From NCBI GenBank assembly GCA_051649345.1, contig JBOFGX010000217.1, forward strand, positions 1-31,606: a DNA stretch of 31,606 nucleotides, given 5' to 3'. A program made the translations under genes and the position numbers. The notes below the pieces were generated by a model. That model made no database searches. It saw only the letters and a list, made by a program, of their open reading frames with translations, and was not told where the DNA came from. Within the stretch, counting starts at the first letter, position 1. The number at the start of each line of letters is the position of its first letter. This DNA is from Leadbetterella sp051649345. Its GTDB lineage: Bacteria; Bacteroidota; Bacteroidia; Cytophagales; Spirosomataceae. Positions 21,768 to 29,229 of the stretch are shown here, piece by piece.

Positions 21768-24533
21768 TTATTTCAATTGAAACGCTTTATCTATTATATT
21801 AGCTTGTATCTGATTGTGGTTCTTTGTGTATCCGGTAGCAGGTGATGCACTCAATTTCCTAGCAATCACATCATGTATACCTTTAGGGAACTCACGTTGA
21901 ATAAACGACCAATATCCCATATTAAGTGGTTCCTCCTGAACCCAAACAACTTCCGCGTTTTTATATTTAGAAAGTATAGACTCTATTTTTTTTGTAGGGA
22001 AAGGATACAACTGTTCCAAACGGATAATGGCTATATCTTTTCTATTGTCATCTAACCTTCTCTTGTGCAAATCGTAATAAACCTTACCTGTACAAAGAAT
22101 AACACGTTTTATGTTTTTGGCTTCTATACCTTGATCATCAATTACTTCTTGGAAAGAAGTATTTTCAGCAAAGTCCTCAATAGGCGAAATCGCTTGCGGA
22201 TGTCTCAACATAGATTTTGGAGACATATGAACACATGGCTTTCTGAAAGGAAGAGCCAATTGTCTACGCAACATATGGAAGAAATTAGCAGGGGTTGTAC
22301 AATTACAAACGTAAATATTATACTCTGCGGCTAATTGCAAAAATCGTTCGGGGCGAGCATTGGAATGCTCTGGGCCTTGACCCTCATATCCATGTGGTAA
22401 TAATAGTACAAGCCCATTCATAAAACCCCATTTTGACTCAGCAGCCACTAAAAATTGATCTATCATGATCTGAGCACCGTTGGCAAAATCACCGAACTGT
22501 GCTTCCCAAATCACAAGTGCATTGGGATTAGCTAATGCATAACCGTATTCAAATCCCATCACAGCATATTCTGAAAGCAAGGAATTGTAAATTTCAAACT
22601 TACCTTGCTTACTATCAATGTGGGACAGGTTGTTATATTTCTCAAAATTCTTAACATCATGTATGACAGCATGACGGTGAGAGAACGTACCTCTCTGTAC
22701 ATCTTGCCCTGTCATTCTCACCCATTTTCCTTCTTTTAGGATTGACCCAAACGCTAAAAGCTCAGCAGCTGCCCAATTAAATGGCTTTTTACCATCAAAT
22801 ATTTCTTTACGCTCTTCTATAACCTTTTCAATTTGCTTGATAGGTGTAAAGGTGCTCGGTACTGTGGTAAGGGCTTTACCAACTGCTTGAATCGTTGCCT
22901 TCGAAACCCCTGATTTGGGAGAATTATCAAAATCACTAGCTTTGGAACGAACTAATTTGGCCCAATCTTTCTCCAACTTTGGCAATTCATAAGGAAGTTG
23001 ATTCTGCTTTACTTTTGATAATATAGCCTGAAGATTATCGTCAAACTCAGATTTTATCTTCTTGGTGGTATTCTCATCAATGATGCCAGAGGATTTTAAT
23101 TGTTCTATATAAATTTCTCTTGGAGTCGAATGCGTATTGATGGCTTCATACATACCGGGCTGAGTAAATCGAGGCTCATCTGCTTCGTTATGCCCATATT
23201 TACGGTAGCATACCATATCAACAAATACGTCTTTGTTAAACTCATTGCGATACTCCACAGCTAACTGCATGGCATATACCACAGCCTCAGGGTCATCGCC
23301 ATTTACATGAAAAATCGGTGTATCTAATATTTTACCTATATCAGAACAATATACTGTAGATCGTGAATCCTGATAATCTGTGGTAAAACCGATCTGATTA
23401 TTGATGATTAAATGAATAGTACCCCCAACATAATATCCAGGGAGATTAGACATTTGAGCTACCTCATAAACCACCCCTTGTCCAGATAACGAAGCATCAC
23501 CATGTATGACAATTGGGAGGATTTTATCATAAATATCGTCAAATGTATTCGGTTTTTTACCTACACTCTCGAAATGAGCATCTGCACGAGCTCGTGCATA
23601 TCCTAAAACCACAGGATCAACCGTCTCTAAGTGCGAAGGATTGGCCATCAGCTTCAAAGAAAGTCTTTTACCCCCCTCTGTTTCTACCTGACTAGAATAA
23701 CCCATGTGATATTTTACGTCACCATCACTATACTCAAGGGTAGGAACATTCTCCTCAAACTCATTGAAAATTTGGTCATAGGGCTTTTGCATAATATTTG
23801 TAAGAACATTGAGACGTCCCCTATGTGCCATACCAATTAATACTTCTTCTACTCCTAAGTCAGCTGCTCGAGTGATTGCCGCATCCAATCCTGGAATTGT
23901 AGATTCTCCACCTTCTAACGAAAATCTTTTCTTTCCTAAAAATTTAGTATGCAGGAAATTTTCAAAAGCTACTGCTTGATTGAGCTTCTCGAGAATTCTT
24001 ACTTTCTGCTTTACGGGTGGATTAAAATTTATATATTCTGATTCAATTTTCTTTCTGAACCAGTTTTTGATTTCTTTATCACGTATATATAGATATTCAA
24101 ATCCTATTTTGCCACTGTAAATTTTGGCTAATGAAGTATGAATTTCCTTCAGAGTAGCTGGACGCCCAAAAACTTCTATACCCGCTTCAAATATTGTATT
24201 GTAATCAGCATCTGATAAATTAAAAAAAGAAAGATCAAGATTTGCATCATTACGCTTGCTATTAAACAAGGGATCAACATTTGCAACCATATGGCCTCGT
24301 GACCTATATCCACGTATAAAATGAACAACCTCCCTTTCTTTTTTGATTATTTCAGGATCCGCCGAACTTACTGTAGAAGCTTTGTAGCCTTCTACCCAAG
24401 ACTTAGAAAATTCAAACCCTTTGAAAAAATATTGCCATGTTGCATCTACAGAATTGGGATCTTGTAAATATTGATTATATATGGATTCTATAGCTGCGGG
24501 ATCTGCGTTTGCAATGTAGGAAAACTGGTCCAT
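21768..24533 (-). CDS. odhA: 2-oxoglutarate dehydrogenase E1 component
   Basis: Thiamine-diphosphate enzyme that decarboxylates 2-oxoglutarate and succinylates the E2 lipoyl group. The 921 residues match the SucA/OdhA family: N-terminal FSYIANADPAAIESIYNQY with WQYFFKGFEF, FSLEGGES (204-211), GMAHRGRLNVL (234-244), the ThDP-binding GDASLSGQGVVYE near 343 with NNQIGFTTD near 377, YGHNEADEP near 443, HRHAVIHDV near 623 and the C-terminal WVQEEPLNMGYW. Length is normal (about 900-930). It leads the operon odhA-odhB-lpd, so all three subunits of the complex are made together. No sure promoter is seen upstream. Confidence 0.97.
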   Translation of the reverse strand: MDQFSYIANADPAAIESIYNQYLQDPNSVDATWQYFFKGFEFSKSWVEGYKASTVSSADPEIIKKEREVVHFIRGYRSRGHMVANVDPLFNSKRNDANLDLSFFNLSDADYNTIFEAGIEVFGRPATLKEIHTSLAKIYSGKIGFEYLYIRDKEIKNWFRKKIESEYINFNPPVKQKVRILEKLNQAVAFENFLHTKFLGKKRFSLEGGESTIPGLDAAITRAADLGVEEVLIGMAHRGRLNVLTNIMQKPYDQIFNEFEENVPTLEYSDGDVKYHMGYSSQVETEGGKRLSLKLMANPSHLETVDPVVLGYARARADAHFESVGKKPNTFDDIYDKILPIVIHGDASLSGQGVVYEVAQMSNLPGYYVGGTIHLIINNQIGFTTDYQDSRSTVYCSDIGKILDTPIFHVNGDDPEAVVYAMQLAVEYRNEFNKDVFVDMVCYRKYGHNEADEPRFTQPGMYEAINTHSTPREIYIEQLKSSGIIDENTTKKIKSEFDDNLQAILSKVKQNQLPYELPKLEKDWAKLVRSKASDFDNSPKSGVSKATIQAVGKALTTVPSTFTPIKQIEKVIEERKEIFDGKKPFNWAAAELLAFGSILKEGKWVRMTGQDVQRGTFSHRHAVIHDVKNFEKYNNLSHIDSKQGKFEIYNSLLSEYAVMGFEYGYALANPNALVIWEAQFGDFANGAQIMIDQFLVAAESKWGFMNGLVLLLPHGYEGQGPEHSNARPERFLQLAAEYNIYVCNCTTPANFFHMLRRQLALPFRKPCVHMSPKSMLRHPQAISPIEDFAENTSFQEVIDDQGIEAKNIKRVILCTGKVYYDLHKRRLDDNRKDIAIIRLEQLYPFPTKKIESILSKYKNAEVVWVQEEPLNMGYWSFIQREFPKGIHDVIARKLSASPATGYTKNHNQIQANIIDKAFQLK

Positions 24534-24741
24534 TTGTATTAAAATTATATTCTAACCGGATTTTAACTTCTACGTTTTAAAAAATTTTCACTAAACAAAA
24601 ACATTTATAGATAAGGTGCAAAAAACCTTTGATTTTTTTAAAAAAAAGAAGAATTAAAGTAGATTAAATAGGATTTTTTTAATAAAAAAAATAAGATACT
24701 AGCATAACACAAGAAATAATATTTAAATAATTGTTTAAATA
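24534..24741. other. Intergenic region between odhA and the second PorP/SprF gene
   Basis: 208 bases of extreme AT content. It includes an AT-only hairpin (24717-24727 with 24734-24744, TAATATTTAAA/TTTAAATATTA) that takes in the stop codon of the PorP/SprF-like gene and is a weak terminator candidate. Runs of seven to eight T and A lie at 24636-24700. The odhA promoter must lie here, but I find no TAnnTTTG on the minus strand. Confidence 0.4.
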
Positions 24742-25638
24742 TTAAAATAATTGCCCGAACCAACTAGAATCGTTGGCTCCATCACTATTATACTTGAAAA
24801 AAAACTGAATGGCTACGTCAACAATTTGCGTATTGGGGGATGTTTGACCAACAGCCCCATCACTAGAATATCCCAGACCTAGTGTAATTTTATTGAAGGT
24901 ATAAAACCCAGAAGGGTATAAGTAAAACTTTTTAGAAGTACTTGTAAATTCTGGGACTTGACGCATAGAAAGTCCTAAGCCTACTCTAGAAATAACTTTT
25001 GTAGTAAGGTTCAAATCAAACTTCAACTTATCTACATTTTCATACTTTCGTAAAAGACCATAGGCATTGAATTTAAAATTAGGTTTGATAGGAATATCAA
25101 ATTTGTACCCCAATTGCCCATAGTATTGGTTTGAATTGAAGCTAGTATATGACTTGCCTGCAAGTAAGGTAGGAGCCGAAAAGCCCATATAAACAGCTTT
25201 ATAACCAAAAATACCTCCTACGCCCAATATACCAGAAGTAAGATTCCCTGCCCCCTCAAAACTTGAAATTACGGGAACAATATTCACCCCTCCTGTAACT
25301 CCTACTTTGCCCTTGAAATCGTTGGATTCGAAACCCTTTGAATAAGCTAAACTTAAACCTGTAGCATTATATCCAACATTGACTCTATATGCCTGAAAAG
25401 CTAACCCACTGTTGTTATAAAGCTTACCATCTAAAACAAAAATCTGATTCAGCTTAGAAAATGCAAAAGATCGATTCAAACGATTATCTCCTATGTATCT
25501 CAAACCAAAATTTCCATTCTCTCCTGCAAATGCTGGATTAATCGCAAGAAAATTGAAATTATATCGATTCTCAAATCCAGACTGCCCAAACGCTTCCAAA
25601 GAACACAAAAAGAGTAAAACTACGATGTACTTATTCAT
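24742..25638 (-). CDS. PorP/SprF family type IX secretion-associated membrane protein (divergent copy)
   Basis: A 298-residue outer-membrane barrel of the PorP/SprF family, taken from the ATG at 25638, which opens a signal peptide (MNKYIVVLLFLCSLEAFGQ); a longer frame to 25698 has no such start. The mature protein begins with FNFLAINPAFAGENG, the family's NPAYAG hallmark, and continues with barrel strands such as SGLAFQAYRVNVGYNATG and KITLGLGYSSDG. It lacks the QQ..YTQYM opening of the classical copy at 28213, so it is more divergent. By family knowledge PorP/SprF proteins help secrete or anchor type B substrates of the T9SS. It follows the OmpA gene but a terminator-like hairpin separates them. 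Confidence 0.88.
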   Translation of the reverse strand: MNKYIVVLLFLCSLEAFGQSGFENRYNFNFLAINPAFAGENGNFGLRYIGDNRLNRSFAFSKLNQIFVLDGKLYNNSGLAFQAYRVNVGYNATGLSLAYSKGFESNDFKGKVGVTGGVNIVPVISSFEGAGNLTSGILGVGGIFGYKAVYMGFSAPTLLAGKSYTSFNSNQYYGQLGYKFDIPIKPNFKFNAYGLLRKYENVDKLKFDLNLTTKVISRVGLGLSMRQVPEFTSTSKKFYLYPSGFYTFNKITLGLGYSSDGAVGQTSPNTQIVDVAIQFFFKYNSDGANDSSWFGQLF

Positions 25639-25682
25639 TGAATCAAATTTTATAAATATACTATCAATCCTATTACAAAACC

Positions 25683-25714
25683 AAAAAGGCCGCCTCAAAA
25701 GAGACAGCCTTTTT
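25683..25714 (-). terminator. Terminator or attenuator after the OmpA/PorE-like gene
   Basis: An 8-bp outer stem (25683-25690 with 25707-25714, AAAAAGGC/GCCTTTTT) and an inner CTC/GAG stem with a short AAAA loop and mismatches. On the minus strand it ends TTTTTGGTTTTG. It lies 18 bases beyond the stop at 25732 and 45 bases before the next PorP/SprF start. Confidence 0.7.
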
Positions 25715-25731
25715 AGTATTATAAACTAAAA

Positions 25732-28158
25732 TCAATCAAGTGAAAGAATTTTAAATTCTGTACGTCTATTAAGCTGATGGTCTGCTTCAGAACACTTAAC
25801 ACCATCCGCACACTTATTAACGAGTTGGGTCTCTCCATATCCTTTGAATGTAACTCTAGATCTGCTTATTCCACGTTTGAATAAATACTCAGAAGAAGAC
25901 TTAGCTCTATTGTCTGATAAGGTCTGATTGAAATCCGTCTCACTTCTAGAATCCGTATGCGACCCTAACTCAATCTTCATATTAGGATATTGTCTCATCA
26001 ATTTAACCAACTTATCCAATCCTACCCTTGCATCCCTACGAATATAATATTTACCATAGTCGAAATAAATATTCTCAATACGTATAGTATCTCCTGTAGT
26101 AAACATAAGTATATCATGCACTTGATCCGTATTAGCACAGCTAAATCGTGTAATACTAACCGGACGAGATCCCATACCTTCTTTCTTAGCATCAATAGTA
26201 TAATCGCAGGTTTCGGTTCCCATAAACTCTACTAGGCCTTCCTCATTACTTACAGCTGTAGTTGTGGACCCATCGCACGAATTCATCAAAGTTACTGTCA
26301 CGTTTGGTATCGGTCGGCTTCTATCTGATTGATAAGCAACACGTGCCTTCAACTTACATTTCTGCAAACGATTTGTTGTATCCCTTACTGAACTGTCTGC
26401 AGCTTTTGGTTTAGGTCGTTCCAATGGTATTTCTAATCTCGAAGGCTCATTATCACATTCGTCTGTTTTGTATGCAACAGTTCTGGTTTCATACCCATCC
26501 CGGCTGGCGACAAACGAATATTCAAACCCAACTTTCACATTATCCAAGGCAATTAAACCGTCTGCATCAGTAAACAACTCAAGACTATTTCCATCTTCAT
26601 CTTTATAATTGACTTTGGCATTATCAAGAGGCATTTTTGACTCAGCATCAAAAACTGCAATGATCAATTCACAACCCTCTTTAAGTTCGCAAGTACGTTC
26701 AAATTTATAAATATCATCGTCATCTCCGCCTCTCTTACGATTGGAACTAAAATAACCATTCTTACGCTCTCCATCTGTCATAAATCCAAAATCATCCTTA
26801 CTGGAATTTACAGGAGCACCCAAATTTGTTACTCGACCTTTTTGAGCAGTGCCCTCAAGTTGAGTAAAAAAGATATCCAATCCTCCTAATCCTGGGAGAC
26901 CGTCTGAAGCAAAATACAAGTTCCCTTTATCATCTACCGTAGGAAACATTTCGTTTCCTTTTGTATTTACTTCCTTACCTAAATTTATTGGAGCAGACCA
27001 GCTGCTTCCATCATACCTCACTGCATAAATATCTGTACCTCCAAAACCTCCCGGCATATCTGAACAAAAGAAAACCAATTTTTCATCCGGTGATAAAGCT
27101 GGATGACCCGTTGAGTATTCATCTGAATTAAAAGGGAGTTCAGTGACTTTACCCCAGCCTTCCTTTTGAGCCTCACCCATGTACAACTTCAACTTGACAA
27201 TCCCATCTGAACTTTTCTTACCTTTATTCCCGTTTGAGTTGTTGCGGGTAAATAACAATTTAGAGCCATCTTTAAAAAACGCAGCTGGCCCCTCATGAAG
27301 TTTGGTATTAATAGAACCCTTAAGTTTGTCACTTTCTGTTTGAGCTTTATCACCAAATCCAAATCCAGAAGAAATATTCTTGGATCCAAATGTACCAATA
27401 GTCTTGGTATCATTAGCAGTGGGAGAAGTATACTCATCTTCACCAACAACACCGCCTCCACCACTCGAACGACTCCCCTTAGAACTTTTACTACCTCCTC
27501 CAAGACTACCACCTGAGCTTGATAACATGCTCACATCTTCTAAGTGAAACAAATCCAAAAATGGTGTATTGTTCCAATTATATACACGACGTAAACCATT
27601 AGATGAACTTCTATTCGACACGAAAATCAAACCATTCTGATATTTGGTAGGGCTAAAATCAGATGAATTTGTATTAATAGTTAGATAATCTACCTTGTAA
27701 CATGCTGAATTTTTATTAATTACACTAATATCATTATACAACTTAGAGAAACCCTTACCTCTCGAATCAGCTTCATTACCCTCTAAAAACTTATTATATT
27801 GTTCTTGGGATTCTTTATACTTACCATTGGAAGCAAGAGCCTGAGCGTATAACAATTGATATTTCGAATTTGCCCCTGAAAAGTCTTGCATTAAAGAAGC
27901 CAACTCCCTGAAAACCCTTTCAGCATTCGTTCCATCTTGCACCTTCATATAGGATTCTCCTAAATTTTTAAGGGCAGTGATTCGGGTAGGGCCTGCAACC
28001 TTCTTTTTCAGTGCAGCTTCATATTCGTCTATTGCCAAAGCATATGCAAGGCTATTGAAGTGCTTCTCTGCTTGCCTCAAACTTTGAGCGTGGGCGACAT
28101 TGGTAATGAACATAATCATCACCAATAGCCCCGGTATAATGGCGGCTCGTTTAAACAT
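25732..28158 (-). CDS. OmpA family protein with TPR, PD40 propeller and carboxypeptidase-regulatory domains (PorE-like)
   Basis: An 808-residue periplasmic or outer-membrane protein. Domains in order: signal peptide (1-24, ending AHAQ), TPR-like helices (25-150), a PD40 beta-propeller (about 165-490, blades with LSPDEKLVFFCSDMPGGFGGTDIY near 355-378 and YFASDGLPGLGGLDIFF), two beta-sandwich regulatory-type domains (about 495-580 and 600-690), and an OmpA peptidoglycan-binding domain (695-806, with SHTDSR and the Asp736/Arg751 pair for diaminopimelate). This is the order known for PorE of Porphyromonas gingivalis. An odd Gly/Ser-rich stretch at 212-240 sits inside the propeller. It stands between two PorP/SprF genes and likely anchors the T9SS-linked barrel to peptidoglycan. 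The exact orthologue is not certain, as Bacteroidota carry several. Confidence 0.92.
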   Translation of the reverse strand: MFKRAAIIPGLLVMIMFITNVAHAQSLRQAEKHFNSLAYALAIDEYEAALKKKVAGPTRITALKNLGESYMKVQDGTNAERVFRELASLMQDFSGANSKYQLLYAQALASNGKYKESQEQYNKFLEGNEADSRGKGFSKLYNDISVINKNSACYKVDYLTINTNSSDFSPTKYQNGLIFVSNRSSSNGLRRVYNWNNTPFLDLFHLEDVSMLSSSGGSLGGGSKSSKGSRSSGGGGVVGEDEYTSPTANDTKTIGTFGSKNISSGFGFGDKAQTESDKLKGSINTKLHEGPAAFFKDGSKLLFTRNNSNGNKGKKSSDGIVKLKLYMGEAQKEGWGKVTELPFNSDEYSTGHPALSPDEKLVFFCSDMPGGFGGTDIYAVRYDGSSWSAPINLGKEVNTKGNEMFPTVDDKGNLYFASDGLPGLGGLDIFFTQLEGTAQKGRVTNLGAPVNSSKDDFGFMTDGERKNGYFSSNRKRGGDDDDIYKFERTCELKEGCELIIAVFDAESKMPLDNAKVNYKDEDGNSLELFTDADGLIALDNVKVGFEYSFVASRDGYETRTVAYKTDECDNEPSRLEIPLERPKPKAADSSVRDTTNRLQKCKLKARVAYQSDRSRPIPNVTVTLMNSCDGSTTTAVSNEEGLVEFMGTETCDYTIDAKKEGMGSRPVSITRFSCANTDQVHDILMFTTGDTIRIENIYFDYGKYYIRRDARVGLDKLVKLMRQYPNMKIELGSHTDSRSETDFNQTLSDNRAKSSSEYLFKRGISRSRVTFKGYGETQLVNKCADGVKCSEADHQLNRRTEFKILSLD

Positions 28159-28212
28159 GTTTATAATAATTAATTTCCTAGGATTTATATCTTGTATATT
28201 CTTATTTAATGG

Positions 28213-29202
28213 TTAGAAATATCGCGTTGATAAGATTTTGGACTTGCCATAACCAAACTCATATCGTAATAACAATTCGTGCGTTGGTGTTGAGATAAGC
28301 TTTTGACCAAAACTCTCACCATATTTATTATTCAATCTCGTGTTTGTATAATCATAGGCATATCCAAAACGCAACTGTTGATTAAGTTGTATCTCTACCA
28401 TTCCAACAACAGCATCAAAAACAGCTTCAGAATCAAAGGCCGCTTGAGATTTTCTTCCCGAAAACCCAATAGATATTCTATCTCTAAACCAGAAATTCAA
28501 ATTACCGTCTATACTCATAGGCATACCAGGTGTTACCCTAGTTAATAAAGAGGGCTTGACCTTAAAGCCACCTTTACCCACTACAAACCCCATGGCTAAA
28601 AAGTAATGACGCTTCAACTTCCCTAAAACTGTTAATGAATCACCTCCTGCTTGTAGCTTACTTTCTATGATACGTGGAACAGAGAAGCCTATATAGCTTT
28701 TATCATTACTTAAGTATAAACCAACACCAGTGTTAAAATACATTTTAGAGATATTTGTTTGAAATATCTGCTCTTCATCACGTAAATTTTTAACATCCGA
28801 AAGTCTATTGCTAATTAAGGCAAAAGACGGAGAAAGACCCATAGAAAGAGTAGACTTTGCTCCTAATTTCATTCTATACGAGTATGCAAATTGTAGACCT
28901 GAATTAGAGGAGACTCCGATTTCGTCATTATATCCAATAACCCCAAGACCCATTTTTTCATTTCGGAATGGCATATCTAAGGTAATAGACTGAGTTTTGG
29001 GAGAACCATCAATCCCCATCCATTGAAAACGACCCAGAGCTGTAATACTTAATACATCCCTACTTCCAGCATAGGCAGGATTAATGGCCATAGTATTAAA
29101 CATATACTGTGTATATAACACTTCCTGCTGGGCATAAGTCAATAATGTAGAGCTCATAAAAAGCACTATCATAACCCATTTATTAATCAATACTTTTAGC
29201 AT
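28213..29202 (-). CDS. PorP/SprF family type IX secretion system membrane protein
   Basis: A 329-residue outer-membrane protein with the full classical start: signal peptide (about 1-25, ending TYAQ), then QEVLYTQYMFNTMAINPAYAG, and later WMGIDGSPKTQSITLD and GYNDEIGV, where family members have W.G..G.P.T and G...G. The middle shows SNDKSYIGFSVP, and the end shows RFGYAYDYT and HELLLRYEF, all conserved. PorP is needed for T9SS function in P. gingivalis and SprF for SprB secretion in Flavobacterium johnsoniae. SprF-like copies are often encoded next to a substrate with a type B CTD, as here: the substrate gene ends 27 bases upstream. The start could also be Met11 (28 bp-scale shift); 29202 is preferred as it gives a basic n-region. 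Confidence 0.95.
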   Translation of the reverse strand: MLKVLINKWVMIVLFMSSTLLTYAQQEVLYTQYMFNTMAINPAYAGSRDVLSITALGRFQWMGIDGSPKTQSITLDMPFRNEKMGLGVIGYNDEIGVSSNSGLQFAYSYRMKLGAKSTLSMGLSPSFALISNRLSDVKNLRDEEQIFQTNISKMYFNTGVGLYLSNDKSYIGFSVPRIIESKLQAGGDSLTVLGKLKRHYFLAMGFVVGKGGFKVKPSLLTRVTPGMPMSIDGNLNFWFRDRISIGFSGRKSQAAFDSEAVFDAVVGMVEIQLNQQLRFGYAYDYTNTRLNNKYGESFGQKLISTPTHELLLRYEFGYGKSKILSTRYF

Positions 29203-29229
29203 ACTATTTATATTTTACCTTTCGTGTAA

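Noticed and set aside
21341..21802. A 153-codon plus-strand frame opposite odhB
   Set aside because: It is antisense to the lipoyl domains, whose motifs are unmistakable, and its Ser/Ile-rich translation has no recognisable feature.
27189..27516. Open frames on both strands within the Gly/Ser part of the OmpA gene
   Set aside because: They arise from low-complexity codons; the OmpA frame has clear domains on both sides.
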